Part shown: positions 36,406 through 46,285 of the stretch, piece by piece
Layout of the letters: the number at the start of each line of letters is the position of its first letter
Numbering within the stretch: position 1 is the stretch's first letter
DNA from: Candidatus Eiseniibacteriota bacterium
Lineage (GTDB): Bacteria > Eisenbacteria > RBG-16-71-46
Direction: 5' to 3'
Assembly: GCA_016215625.1 (NCBI GenBank)
Contig: JACRIW010000058.1
Span: forward strand, 96,252 to 160,251
DNA: 64,000 bases
Position numbers and translations under genes: made by a program
Notes under the pieces: model-generated
The model's database searches: none
Told to the model about the DNA's origin: nothing
What the model saw: only the letters and a program-made list of their open reading frames with translations

Positions 36406-36573
36406 ATGGCTCTGAGTACCGATCTGCTCAGCATTCTCGTGTGCCCGGCCTGCAAGGGCGACCTGGCCTACGACGCTTCCGCCCACACGCTGACCTGCAA
36501 CGCCTGCCGCCTGCGCTACAAGGTGGTGGACGACATTCCCGTGATGCTGGTGGACGAGGCGGAGAAGTTCTGA
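36406..36573 (+). CDS. Trm112-like small zinc-ribbon protein
   Basis: 55 residues from the ATG at 36406, after GAGGAG; the longer track ORF is not supported. The sequence [17 protein letters not shown]...[20 protein letters not shown] follows the Trm112/YcaR family, with two CxxC pairs that bind zinc. In eukaryotes Trm112 activates several methyltransferases; bacterial forms are assumed to be small partners of enzymes or unknown. It is the first gene behind the promoter at 36319 and lies 20 bases before the C25 peptidase gene. Confidence 0.88.
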   Translation: MALSTDLLSILVCPACKGDLAYDASAHTLTCNACRLRYKVVDDIPVMLVDEAEKF

Positions 36574-36593
36574 AACCCGGACGGGGTCCCGAC

Positions 36594-39500
36594 ATGGTTC
36601 GAAGCTCCGCGCGGTTCGCGTCCTCCGCGCTCGCGGTGGCGTTCCTCTCGCTCTTCGCTGCGCCGCTCGTCGCCGCGCCGGTGACCGACTCGGCGCCCGC
36701 ACCAGTGCCGGCCCGCACGGCGGCGGCCGACGTCCGGCTCGCGCCCGCGACGCCCGGATCGGTCCGCTTCACGGTGCCCGTGCCCGAGCCGGCCTTCGTG
36801 ACGCTCGATCCGCGCGAGAAGCTCGTGCGCATGGACCTGCCCGGCTACGCCCTGCGCGGCGAGGGCGGCGGTCCGGCGCTGCCGGTGCGCATCCTCACGG
36901 TCGCGGTGCCGCCGCTCGGCGACGTGCGCGTGAACGCCGTGGCGAGCGACCTCGCGACGCAGGAAGACCTGACGCTGTCGCCGCAGCCGGTGGGGGAGAA
37001 CGCGGCGATCCCGGCGCGGAACCTCGCGCGCTACGGCGTCGCGGGCAGCGCGACCCCGGTCGCGGCGCGGCTGCTCGACGTCACCTGGGTGCGCAACCAG
37101 CGCATCGCCTACATCGAGATCTCGCCGGCCGCGTACGAGCCGGCCGCGCGCCGGCTCACGCTCGCGCGCCGCGTCGACGTGGACGTGCAGGTGCAGCCGA
37201 TGGGTGCACTCGGCGCGCCGGTCGAGCCGGACGATCCGTTCGAGCCGGTCTACCGCCAGTCGCTCGTGAACTACGAGCAGGGCAAGGCGTGGCGCCGCAC
37301 CGACACGCGCACGCTGGCCGCCGCCGCGCGCCGCATGGGGCTGACGCCGCAGGCCGCGCAGATCGTGACCGTGCCCACGACGAGCCGCTTCGCCGGTCAC
37401 ACGTGGATCAAGTTCGCGGTGCAGGAGGCCGGCTTCTACACCGTGGACTTCTCGAGCCTGCGCGGCCTCGCGCTCTTCGCCGACGGCTCCGAGGTGAACT
37501 TCGACCGGTTGCGTCTCGTGACGCTGCCCGGCTACCCGATCATTCCGCAGGACAGCTTCTGCGACACGTGCGACTACCGGCAGGTCGCGATCGGCACGTT
37601 CGACACGAGCAACCCGGCGCCGCCGACGAACGCCGCGGCCGACGGCAAGTTCTCGTGGAACACCGACTACTTCTACTTCTTCGCGCAGGGCCCGAACGGC
37701 TGGGCGGACGACTTCGACGCGTCGCTGCCGGACACGCTCTACCTGAACCACCCCTACGACAAGAACAACTACTACTACCTCACGTTCGTGCCCGTGGGAG
37801 ACGACACGTCGCTCGGCGCGCCGCTGCGCATCGCGACGGCGGACGGCACGCTGCAGCCGGGCGCGAACCCGGTGCCCGTGACGACGACGCTCGAGCGCGC
37901 GCACTTCGAGCGCGACCTGACCTACGCGCCCGACGCCACGCCGCGCACGAGCACGCTGTTCTGGGAGAAGTGGTTCTGGACGATCATGTCGCCCGGCAAC
38001 TCGCTCCCCGTGACGGTGGACCTGCCGTACGCCGACACGACGCAGGCGGCGCGGTTCCGGCTGCGCCAGTGGGGGCTCACGGACAACTCCGAGTTCGGCA
38101 ACTGCCCCGACGACGAGCCCGACCACTACCTCGACGTCACGGTGAACGGTTCGGCGCTCGCGTTCCCGCGCGCGCGCTGGTTCAGCTTCCTCGCCCGCCG
38201 CGGCGGGCAGGTGACGCTCGACACGACCACCACGTTCCTGCGCCGCTACGGCAACGCCGTCAACGTCCTCGTGCCGTCGGTCTCGACGCCGAACTGCCCG
38301 GGCCGCGTGGACAAGAGCGCGCTCGCGTGGTTCGAGATCCACTACCAGCGTTTCCTCAAGCCCGAGAACGACCAGCTCGAGTTCCACTCGCCGGCTGCCG
38401 CGGGCACGTTCCACTACGAAGTCGGCCCGTTCGTGCGCTCGCTGCTGCCCCGGCTCTTCGACGTGACCGATCCGCTGCAGCCCGTCGAGATCACGGTGCC
38501 GGCGGGGCAGTGGACGCAGGCGGGCGACGGCTGGCATCTCGCGTTCGACGCCGCGCAGTCCGGTGAGCGCCGCTTCCGCGTGCTCGCCGACTCGCTCGTG
38601 ACGCTCGCGCGGCTCGCCCGCACGAACATCGCGGACGCGCCGTTCACGAGCCTCCAGGACCTGCGCGCCACGGACAACGCCGCCGACTACCTCGTCATCT
38701 ACTACGACGCGTTCAAGGCGGCCGCCGAGTCGCTCGCGGTCGCGCGCACGCAGCGCCTGCCGCTCACGGGCACCGGGCCGTTCCTCACGAAGGCGATCCC
38801 CGTTTCGGCGCTCTACGACCAGTTCTCCGGCGGCCGCACCGACCCGGCCGCGATCCGCAACTTCCTGCGCGCCGCCTACTACAACTGGAGCACGCGCCCC
38901 ACGTTCGTGACGCTGCTCGGCGACGCCTCGTACGACTTCAAGAACCTCTCGGGCCGCGCACCGGCGGGGCAGCCCGGCACGCTCGTGCCGACCTATGAGA
39001 ACGGCTTCGACGACAACTACCGGCTCAAGCGCCAGTTCGCGACCGACGACTGGATGCTCAACGTCGACGCCGCGAGCTCGACGCTGTTCATTCCCGAGTT
39101 CTTCGGCGGCCGCCTGCCCGCGAACGACGCGGCGACCGCGCTCGACGTGGTGCGCCGCAAGGTGCTGCTCTACGAGACGAACGTGCCGTACGGCGAGTAC
39201 CGCAACGACGTCATGCTGATCGCGGACAACGACCTGCAGGGCGAGAACTGCGATCCGCTCGGCTGGACGCACGTGAGCCAGACCGACGAGCTGAACCGCA
39301 ACCACATTCCGGCGCACGTGGATCGCAAGTACGTCTACCTGCACACGTACGCGAGCGGCCCCGGCGGTTCGCGTCCCGGCGCGCGCTCCGAGATCCGTTC
39401 GACGCTCGACTCGGGCGTCGGCCTGTTCAACTTCGTCGGCCACGGCAGCCCATTCAAGATCACGGACGAGAGCGTGTTCATCGACTCCGACGCCGGCACG

Positions 39501-40997
39501 CTCGCGAACGGCACGCGCATGCCGGTGTTCGTCGCGGCGTCGTGCGACGTCGGCAAGTTCAACGACCCGACGTTGCAGTCGCTCGGCGAGCAGCTCGTCA
39601 TGACCGGCACGGGCGGCTGCGTCGCCGTGATCTCGGCGACCGAGCAGGCGTTCAGCTCGGACAACAGCCAGCTCAACAAGTACCTCTACGACCAGATCTT
39701 CGATCGCGCCGATCTCGTCGTGAACGGCATCACGCTTTCGGGCGCGGGCCAGTATCACGTGCCGCTCTCGGCCGCGCTGCTGTCCGCCAAGATCAGCGCG
39801 CCCGGCACCGGCCCGACGAACAACGCGAAGTACCAGCTCATGGGCGACGCGGCGACCGTGCTGAACGCGCCGCGCCTGTGGGCGGACGTCACGCTCACCG
39901 ACGCGGGTGGCGTGCCGCTCACGAACCTGCAGCGCGGCCAGACCGTCACCTTCCGCGGCGCGGTGGCCGAACGTCCGCTCGGCCCGGCGATCCCGTTCGA
40001 AGGTGTCGCGAGCCTGCTCATCGAGGACTCCGCGCCGGAGTCGAACACCGGGACCGAGCCGCCCTGCACGTACTACTCGGTGGATTTCCGCTACAAGCCG
40101 GGCGTCGTCTATCACGGCGACGTGAGCATCTCGAACGGGCAGTTCGAAGGGCGCTTCGTGGTTCCGGTGGACGCGACGCTCGGCGCGACCGGCCGCGCGC
40201 GCGTGTACCTCCAGGGCACCTCGGGCGCCAGCGGTGTCGCGCTCGACGGCGCCGGCGCGGTCGTGACGGGCTACGTCGCCGGCACGCCGAACCCGAACGA
40301 CACGTCGCCGCCGCGCATCACGCTGTCGTTCCTCGGCGGCTCGTCCGCCGTGCGCCCGGACGCGACGCTGCGCGCCGACCTGTTCGACGAGAGCGGCATC
40401 ATGACCACCGGGCACGCGCTGCAGAACTCGATCGTCGTGACGATCGACGACAACACCACCTCGCGCGTGGACATCACCTCGAGCTTCCGGTACGCCGCCG
40501 ACTCCTACCAGCAGGGGACGGCCACGTTCACCCTGCCGGGGCTGTCCACCGGGCGGCACAAGATCAAGGTCAGCGCCGCGGACAACCTCGCGACGGGCAT
40601 CACCGCCTCGCAGCACCGGGCGAGCGCCGAGATCGAGTTCGACGTGGTCGACACCCCGCGCCTGAGCATCGCCCGGGCGTACCTGTTCCCGAACCCGATC
40701 GCCTCCGGCGGCTCGGGAAGTGGCGGTACGTTCGTCGTGGACGCGCCCGGGGACTCGGTCAACACGCTGATCAAGATCTACACGGTGAGCGGCCGGCTGG
40801 TCCGCACGCTCACCCATCGGGGTGCGCTGGGGCAGGTGCAGCTCAGCTGGGACGGCCTCGACGCCGAGGGCGAGCCGCTCGCCAACGGCACCTATCTCTT
40901 CAAGGTGTACGCCAACGGCCGGGAGGCCGATGGAAGCAGCAGCGCCACACAGAAGGCATCGGCCCAGGGCCGGTTCGTGGTCGTGAATCGCCGTTGA
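36594..40997 (+). CDS. C25 (gingipain/PorU-type) cysteine peptidase with sorting domain
   Basis: 1467 residues from the ATG at 36594, with a signal peptide (SALAVAFLSLFAAPLVA). An N-terminal propeptide-like region (to about 270) and a beta-rich region precede the C25 catalytic domain at about 690-1080. FVGHGSPF carries the catalytic His950 and FVAASCDVGKFNDP the catalytic Cys984, the pair that defines gingipains and the sortase PorU. An Ig-like domain follows. The C-terminus is a FlgD-like fold (FPNPIASGG, IYTVSGRLVRTL, WDGLDAEGEPLANGTYLFKVY) ending RFVVVNRR. In Bacteroidetes PorU removes the sorting domain of cargo and links it to A-LPS at the cell surface. The PorV-like gene next door supports a PorU-type role, although bona fide cargo proteases have the same fold. 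Confidence 0.88.
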   Translation: MVRSSARFASSALAVAFLSLFAAPLVAAPVTDSAPAPVPARTAAADVRLAPATPGSVRFTVPVPEPAFVTLDPREKLVRMDLPGYALRGEGGGPALPVRILTVAVPPLGDVRVNAVASDLATQEDLTLSPQPVGENAAIPARNLARYGVAGSATPVAARLLDVTWVRNQRIAYIEISPAAYEPAARRLTLARRVDVDVQVQPMGALGAPVEPDDPFEPVYRQSLVNYEQGKAWRRTDTRTLAAAARRMGLTPQAAQIVTVPTTSRFAGHTWIKFAVQEAGFYTVDFSSLRGLALFADGSEVNFDRLRLVTLPGYPIIPQDSFCDTCDYRQVAIGTFDTSNPAPPTNAAADGKFSWNTDYFYFFAQGPNGWADDFDASLPDTLYLNHPYDKNNYYYLTFVPVGDDTSLGAPLRIATADGTLQPGANPVPVTTTLERAHFERDLTYAPDATPRTSTLFWEKWFWTIMSPGNSLPVTVDLPYADTTQAARFRLRQWGLTDNSEFGNCPDDEPDHYLDVTVNGSALAFPRARWFSFLARRGGQVTLDTTTTFLRRYGNAVNVLVPSVSTPNCPGRVDKSALAWFEIHYQRFLKPENDQLEFHSPAAAGTFHYEVGPFVRSLLPRLFDVTDPLQPVEITVPAGQWTQAGDGWHLAFDAAQSGERRFRVLADSLVTLARLARTNIADAPFTSLQDLRATDNAADYLVIYYDAFKAAAESLAVARTQRLPLTGTGPFLTKAIPVSALYDQFSGGRTDPAAIRNFLRAAYYNWSTRPTFVTLLGDASYDFKNLSGRAPAGQPGTLVPTYENGFDDNYRLKRQFATDDWMLNVDAASSTLFIPEFFGGRLPANDAATALDVVRRKVLLYETNVPYGEYRNDVMLIADNDLQGENCDPLGWTHVSQTDELNRNHIPAHVDRKYVYLHTYASGPGGSRPGARSEIRSTLDSGVGLFNFVGHGSPFKITDESVFIDSDAGTLANGTRMPVFVAASCDVGKFNDPTLQSLGEQLVMTGTGGCVAVISATEQAFSSDNSQLNKYLYDQIFDRADLVVNGITLSGAGQYHVPLSAALLSAKISAPGTGPTNNAKYQLMGDAATVLNAPRLWADVTLTDAGGVPLTNLQRGQTVTFRGAVAERPLGPAIPFEGVASLLIEDSAPESNTGTEPPCTYYSVDFRYKPGVVYHGDVSISNGQFEGRFVVPVDATLGATGRARVYLQGTSGASGVALDGAGAVVTGYVAGTPNPNDTSPPRITLSFLGGSSAVRPDATLRADLFDESGIMTTGHALQNSIVVTIDDNTTSRVDITSSFRYAADSYQQGTATFTLPGLSTGRHKIKVSAADNLATGITASQHRASAEIEFDVVDTPRLSIARAYLFPNPIASGGSGSGGTFVVDAPGDSVNTLIKIYTVSGRLVRTLTHRGALGQVQLSWDGLDAEGEPLANGTYLFKVYANGREADGSSSATQKASAQGRFVVVNRR

Positions 40998-41128
40998 TGG
41001 CAAGGCGCGTCCGGTCCCCGGATGCCGCCGTCCGTTACAGAAAGGTGGAACTGCCGGGGCGGGGCCGGTGTAGTATGCCGCGTCCGAAATCCCGCCCGGC
41101 GGGGCAGTGCCCACCAGAGGAGTGTTCG

Positions 41129-42079
41129 ATGCGTCGGTTCAACTCGTTGCTGCTCACCGTGCTGTTCGTTCTCGGCGTGGCCGGTACGGCCTTCGCGCAG
41201 GGCACCGGACGCTCGCTCGACATCCAGCCCGGCGGGCGCCAGAACGGCATGGGCGCCGCGGGTGTGGCCCTCGACGAGGACGCCACCGGCGTGACCTGGT
41301 GGAATCCGGCCGGACTGGGCTTCGTGAACAAGTCCGCGGTCGAGGTCACCTACGCCCAGCTCGTGCCGGGTCTCGCGAGCGACGTGAGCTACAACTACGC
41401 GACGTACGTGCACCCGATGTCGGGTGGCGGCGCGTGGGGCCTCGGGCTCGTGTTCCTGTCCTACGGCCAGAGCGATCGCACGAACGAGTCGGGCACGGTG
41501 CTCGGCCAGTTCGGCTCGAACGAAGTGTCGCCGGCGCTGTACTACGGCCTGAAGCTGCTGCCCGAGATGTCGGTCGGCGCCTCGCTCAAGTTCATCCGCA
41601 TCCAGCTCGCCCCGGACGACCTGTCGGGTGTCGGCTCGACGTTCGGCCTCGACGTCGGCGCGCTCTACCGCATCCCCGCCGCGAAGCTCCGCCTCGGCAT
41701 GAACCTGCAGAACTTCGGGCCGAGCGTGACGTTCCTGAACGAGGACCAGAAGAGCCCGCTGTCGCGCAACCTCAAGGTGGGCGCGGCCTGGCAGGCGATG
41801 ACGGGCAAGGACTTCAACCTGCTCACCGTCGCCGACTTCAACCAGTCGCTCGTGACGAACAAGTTCCGCACGTACAACGTCGGGCTCGAACTGCAGTACA
41901 CGGACCAGATCGCCGGCCGCGTCGGCTACTACTCGGATCCGCTCGGCGAGATCAAGGACCTGACCTACGGCCTCGGCCTCGGCTGGAAGGCCGTGAGCCT
42001 CGACTATGCGAGCATTCCGCAGGCGCGTGATTCGGGGCTGCCGAACGTCAACAAGATCACCCTGGGCTACCACTTCTAA
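41129..42079 (+). CDS. PorV/PorQ-family outer-membrane barrel protein
   Basis: 316 residues. AGAGGAG precedes the ATG at 41129; the track ORF begins far inside the previous gene in a shadow frame. A signal peptide (LLTVLFVLGVAGTAFAQ) is followed by the hallmark GGRQNGMGAAGVALDEDATG with TWWNPAGLGF after it, shared by PorV, PorQ and UPF0164 proteins of the FadL-like barrel class. Alternating beta strands run to the C-terminal LGYHF, an aromatic-terminated last strand. In type IX secretion PorV shuttles cargo from the translocon to PorU. It lies 131 bases after the C25 gene. A TAGTAT box at 41071 may give it an extra promoter. Confidence 0.87.
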   Translation: MRRFNSLLLTVLFVLGVAGTAFAQGTGRSLDIQPGGRQNGMGAAGVALDEDATGVTWWNPAGLGFVNKSAVEVTYAQLVPGLASDVSYNYATYVHPMSGGGAWGLGLVFLSYGQSDRTNESGTVLGQFGSNEVSPALYYGLKLLPEMSVGASLKFIRIQLAPDDLSGVGSTFGLDVGALYRIPAAKLRLGMNLQNFGPSVTFLNEDQKSPLSRNLKVGAAWQAMTGKDFNLLTVADFNQSLVTNKFRTYNVGLELQYTDQIAGRVGYYSDPLGEIKDLTYGLGLGWKAVSLDYASIPQARDSGLPNVNKITLGYHF

Positions 42080-42087
42080 GAAACCGC

Positions 42088-45000
42088 GTGCACTCCCACC
42101 CGAAGTTTCGCCGCGTTTTCCTGGTGTTCGCTGCGGCCGCGCTGGCCCTCTCGGCCGGCGCGGCCGTGGCGCATGATGCGGACCACGGCGCGCTGCAGGT
42201 GCGGCGCGTGCTGCCGTCCGAGGCGGCCGCGCGCGCGAAGGTGCCCGCGCGTGCGATGACGCCGGCCGAGCGCCGGCTCGCGAAGCTCCGTGAGGACCGC
42301 CAGCGGCTCGTGCTGCCGATGAAGCAGCAGGCGATGGCCGCCGGCCGCGACATCGACCGCTCGCTGTCCGCCTCGCGCCGCAAGGGCTGGCGCGCCCCGC
42401 TCGGGGGCACGAGCCCTCGAGGGGCGTACCGCGCCGACGTGGTCGCGCCGCCGGACACCGTGCGGATGGCGTTCCTGCGGATCGACTTCCTCGCCGACCG
42501 GGGAGGCAACGCCTCGACCGGCGACGGCCGCTTCGACCTGAGCGGGCCGGACACGCTGCTTCCGCCGATCGACCGCGCGCCGCACAACAAGCGTTTCTAC
42601 GACATGCACGCGCGCGCGCTCGAGCGCTACTACGAGACGCAGTCCTACGGCCGCGTCGTGCTGCAGATCGACGTGTGGCCGGCCGAGTCCGACAGCGCCT
42701 ACCACCTGAGCGACATGGCCGACCTCGGGCCGTGGGCGTTCGGGCAGGGCGTGTACCGCGCCGCCGTCGACATGTTCCGGCAGATGTTCTTCGCGGCCGA
42801 CTCGCAGTCCACCGCGAAGGGGCAGCGCATCCCGTGGGAGACGTACGACCGCTTCATGGTCATCCACGCCGGCAGCGACCTGCAGAGCGACCTGCGCCAG
42901 GACTCGAACGAGGACATCCCGTCCTTCACGGTGTTCCTCGACGACACCGACCGCGTCGTGTTCCCGGACTCGGCGGAGTGGAACCTCGACCGCCCCATCG
43001 ACCGTGCGGCGTTCATTCCCGAGACGATCAACCAGGACGGCTACTACGGCGCGATCAACGGCGTGATCGCGCACGAGAACGGGCACAACATCTTCGGCTT
43101 TCTCGACGTCTACAACATCGACTCGGGCTATCCCATGTGCGGCTACTGGTCGCTCATGGACAGCGGCAACCTCGTCGGCTCGCGCGTGCTGCTCGCGGAC
43201 GACACCGAGATCTACGCGGTCGGCCTGCTGCCGCCGAGCATCGATCCGTTCCAGCGCAACTTCATCGGCGACGGCATGCGCATCGACGTGCCCACGTGGG
43301 GCGACACGCTCGAACTGCGGCGCAACCAGACGCACAACCAGTTCTACAAGCTGCCGCTCTCGAGCGACGAATACGTGCTGCTCGAGAACCGCTTCCTGTC
43401 GCCGGCCGACACGCTGCTCAAGCTCGACTCCGACAGCGTGAGCCGCGTGATTCTCGGGCCCGAGCTGCCGGACCGCTACGAGTACGACGCCCTGCTTCCG
43501 GGCGGCGGCATCCTCGCGTGGCACGTGGACGAAAGCGTCGTGCCGTTCGAGTGGTCGCTGCGCACGAATCCCGACTACGGCCTGAACACGAACTACTCGC
43601 GGCAGGGACTCCAGGTCCTCGAGGCCGACGGGCTCGACGACCTCGGGGACCCCGGTTCGCCGTACCTGCTCGGCAGTCCGCTCGATCCTTTCCAGCGCAG
43701 CGTGAATCCGTCGCTCTCGGATTCGACCTCGCCGAGCCTCGTCGCGAACACCGGCACGCGGCCACACGTCCGCGTGGACTTCCTCGACGACGCGGCCGAA
43801 GTCATGCGCTTCAGCGCGAACCGCACCTGGAACCTCGCCGCGTTCCCGCGGGTCGCGAGCTTCCCGCCGGGCGGCCCCGAACTGCTCGCCATCGACGCCG
43901 ACGGCGACCGCAACCTCGAGGTGTGTTGGGCCGGGGGAGACACGACGGGCGCGGACAGCGCCGCGGTCTTCGCCATTCGCACGAACGGCAACGGCCTGCT
44001 CGGCCCGAGCCCGGTGCTCGCACGTCTGGACCGCCGGCCGCTGCCGATGATGGCGGCCGCGCTGATCGGCGATCCCGATCTCGGCGCCGGTCCGTCCGTG
44101 TTCGCGGTCACCACGCGCCCCGTGAGCGCTTCCGACACGCTGGGTGGACGCGTGTGGCTCCTGAACGCATCCGGCGCCGCGTTGCCCGGATGGCCCGTGC
44201 GGCTTCCCGCGCACGCGACCACGCCGCCGGTGCTCGTCGGCACGTACCCGAATCTCGTCGCGTACGTCGGCGCCGCCGACGGCAAGGTCTACGGACTCTC
44301 GTACACGGGCCAGGTGCTGGGCATGACGAGCTTCGCCCTCGAAGGCGGAGTGAGCGGCAGGCTCGCCGTGGCCGGTCCGCTGTCGCCCGTGGCGATGCCC
44401 GGGCCCGGCACGGGCTCGATCGGCAGCGGCTACGCCTACCGCATCGCGGTCGGCGGCTCCGCGGGCGACCTCGCGGTCGCGCCCGCGATCGACGGCGCGC
44501 TCGGGCCGACGCTCGCCGGATGGCCGCAGCGCATCGGCGGCGCCGGTTTCGCGCCCGACTTCCTCTGGCTCAAGTTCGGTGGCAACGGCGCGAACGCCGA
44601 GGGCAACTGCGCCGACGGCGCGCCCTCGCTCGTCGCGCACCATGCCGACAAGCTCTGGGCGTTCTGCTCGACCGGCGCCCCGCTCGCGGGCTGGGGCGGC
44701 TCGTTCGGGGACACGATCGTGGCCGGTCTCGGCGCGGGCGATCCGGACGGTGACGGCTTCCCCGAAGTGCTCGTGCAGACCATCCACTCCCGCGTCGCGT
44801 TCGTGAACCGCAACGGCTCGCCTTCGCCGGGCTGGCCGCGTGCGAGCACGAGCGAGGCGCTCCCGACCGCGAGCAGCGCACTCGCGCTCGACGTCGACCA
44901 GGACGGCCGCTCCGAGGTCGTCGTGCTCAACGGCAGCGGCATGCTCGTCGCGCTCGGCACGACGGGGAAGAGTTACGTCGGCTGGCCGCTCGCGACCGGC

Positions 45001-45498
45001 GCGGGGGCGAAGGGCAGCGCGCTCGCCGCCGATCTCGACCGCGACGGCCGTCTCGACCTCGTGGCGCCCGACCGCGACACGCTGCTCTACGCCTACCGTC
45101 TCCCGGTGCCGCTCAGCGACGTGGTCGCCTGCTCGTGGACCATGCCCGGCGGCGATCCCGGCCGCAGTTCGAGCCTGCCCGACGTACGCACGCCGCTCGC
45201 GCGCGCGAGCAGCGCCGGTCCGCTGGTCGCCGGAAGCTTCAAGGCGTTCCCGAATCCCGCGCGGCTCAAGCCCGTGACGTTCGCATTCACGCTGAGCGAG
45301 GCTTCGGAGGTCGAGTTCCGCATCCTCGACGCGTCGGGACACGAGGTCGCGTCGTTCACGCGGCACGGCGAGCGCGCGGAGAACAACGTCGTCTGGGAAC
45401 CGGGCGCCGTACCTGCGGGCCTGTACGTGGCGCGCGTGAAGTTCTCCGGTCCGAACGGCTCGCAGGTCGCGACCGTACCCGTGGGGCTCCTCCGATGA
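42088..45498 (+). CDS. Secreted M6-type metalloprotease with propeller and sorting domains
   Basis: 1136 residues from a GTG eight bases after the PorV stop. The signal peptide is FLVFAAAALALSAGAAVA. Residues about 120-520 are an immune-inhibitor-A (M6) catalytic domain: IAHENGHNIFGFLDVYN gives His329, Glu330 and His333, and YWSLMDSGN is the met-turn-like segment seen in M6 enzymes. Residues about 590-990 are FG-GAP/WD-like propeller repeats (AIDADGDRNLEV, GAGDPDGDGFPEVLV, DVDQDGRSEVVVL). The FlgD-like C-terminus (FKAFPNPARLKPVTF, ILDASGHEV, PAGLYVARVKF) ends VPVGLLR. It is probably a cargo of the Por-like pathway encoded just upstream. Its stop overlaps the next start in ATGA. Confidence 0.9.
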   Translation: MHSHPKFRRVFLVFAAAALALSAGAAVAHDADHGALQVRRVLPSEAAARAKVPARAMTPAERRLAKLREDRQRLVLPMKQQAMAAGRDIDRSLSASRRKGWRAPLGGTSPRGAYRADVVAPPDTVRMAFLRIDFLADRGGNASTGDGRFDLSGPDTLLPPIDRAPHNKRFYDMHARALERYYETQSYGRVVLQIDVWPAESDSAYHLSDMADLGPWAFGQGVYRAAVDMFRQMFFAADSQSTAKGQRIPWETYDRFMVIHAGSDLQSDLRQDSNEDIPSFTVFLDDTDRVVFPDSAEWNLDRPIDRAAFIPETINQDGYYGAINGVIAHENGHNIFGFLDVYNIDSGYPMCGYWSLMDSGNLVGSRVLLADDTEIYAVGLLPPSIDPFQRNFIGDGMRIDVPTWGDTLELRRNQTHNQFYKLPLSSDEYVLLENRFLSPADTLLKLDSDSVSRVILGPELPDRYEYDALLPGGGILAWHVDESVVPFEWSLRTNPDYGLNTNYSRQGLQVLEADGLDDLGDPGSPYLLGSPLDPFQRSVNPSLSDSTSPSLVANTGTRPHVRVDFLDDAAEVMRFSANRTWNLAAFPRVASFPPGGPELLAIDADGDRNLEVCWAGGDTTGADSAAVFAIRTNGNGLLGPSPVLARLDRRPLPMMAAALIGDPDLGAGPSVFAVTTRPVSASDTLGGRVWLLNASGAALPGWPVRLPAHATTPPVLVGTYPNLVAYVGAADGKVYGLSYTGQVLGMTSFALEGGVSGRLAVAGPLSPVAMPGPGTGSIGSGYAYRIAVGGSAGDLAVAPAIDGALGPTLAGWPQRIGGAGFAPDFLWLKFGGNGANAEGNCADGAPSLVAHHADKLWAFCSTGAPLAGWGGSFGDTIVAGLGAGDPDGDGFPEVLVQTIHSRVAFVNRNGSPSPGWPRASTSEALPTASSALALDVDQDGRSEVVVLNGSGMLVALGTTGKSYVGWPLATGAGAKGSALAADLDRDGRLDLVAPDRDTLLYAYRLPVPLSDVVACSWTMPGGDPGRSSSLPDVRTPLARASSAGPLVAGSFKAFPNPARLKPVTFAFTLSEASEVEFRILDASGHEVASFTRHGERAENNVVWEPGAVPAGLYVARVKFSGPNGSQVATVPVGLLR

Positions 45499-46283
45499 AG
45501 CGACTCTCGTTCGTCCTGCTGCTGGCGGCGATGCTGGCGGGCGCCACGACCGCCGGCGCCGAAGTGCGCGCCTGGTCCGAACTGGCGCTGCCCGTCGTGG
45601 ACGCCGCGCCGGCCCGGGGAAGCGAACTGCTCGCGCAGCGCGTCATCGACCGCGAGTGGGGGCTCTCCGAGGACTCGGTCTACACCGAGGTGACGGTGCC
45701 CGGCTGGAAGAGCGAGGGCGTCGCCATGGCGCTTTCGGCCGGCCTACCCGGCGCCGGACAGCTGTACGTGGGCGAGGGCAGCGGCTGGGCGTTCCTGCTC
45801 GCGGAGGCGCTCGGCTGGGCCGGGCGCGCGTTCACGAAGAGCGAGGCCCGGCAGGCCGCGCACGACGCCACGGCGTTCATCGGCAATCCCTACGACACCA
45901 CGGCCGGCTGGTCGTTCGAGCGCTGGGAGCGCGCCACGGGCGGCAACTCCTCGACGCTCGAACAGTACTGGGCGTACGACCGCGAGGCGTTCTACCAGGC
46001 GCTGCGCAACGATCCGGTGTACCTCGCCGGGTTCGATGGGCAGCAGCCCGAGGAGACGTTCCGCTCCTACCGGGACCTGCGCAACACGCGCGACACCAAC
46101 CTGCGCCGCGCGCATCTCGCCGAGGGACTTCTCTGGGTCAATCACGTCGCCGCCGCCATCGACGCGGTGCGCGCGGCGAGGCTGCACAACCTGCCGCTGC
46201 GGCAGGAGTACCAGCTGCAGCTCGGGCAGCGCATGCGTGAGGGTCAGCGCGAGTTCCACGCCGCGCTGGTGCGGAGGTTCTGA
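45495..46283 (+). CDS. Exported DUF5683-like protein (first of two)
   Basis: 262 residues from the ATG at 45495, overlapping the M6 stop. The signal peptide is LSFVLLLAAMLAGATTAGA. The central motif SAGLPGAGQLYVGEGSGWAF and the following hydrophobic helix (LLAEALGWAG) resemble DUF5683-type proteins, in which a P-G-x-GQ-x-Y segment precedes membrane hairpins. The rest is helical and charged, with a second helix (GLLWVNHVAAAIDAVRAARL). Function unknown; members often sit next to outer-membrane genes. The next gene appears to be a diverged paralogue. Confidence 0.65.
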   Translation: MKRLSFVLLLAAMLAGATTAGAEVRAWSELALPVVDAAPARGSELLAQRVIDREWGLSEDSVYTEVTVPGWKSEGVAMALSAGLPGAGQLYVGEGSGWAFLLAEALGWAGRAFTKSEARQAAHDATAFIGNPYDTTAGWSFERWERATGGNSSTLEQYWAYDREAFYQALRNDPVYLAGFDGQQPEETFRSYRDLRNTRDTNLRRAHLAEGLLWVNHVAAAIDAVRAARLHNLPLRQEYQLQLGQRMREGQREFHAALVRRF

Positions 46284-46285
46284 TC

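Noticed and set aside
36516-41114. 1532-residue minus-strand ORF
   Set aside because: Antisense shadow of the C25 peptidase gene, which has catalytic motifs and a signal peptide; the minus frame is low-complexity Arg/Val/Ala.
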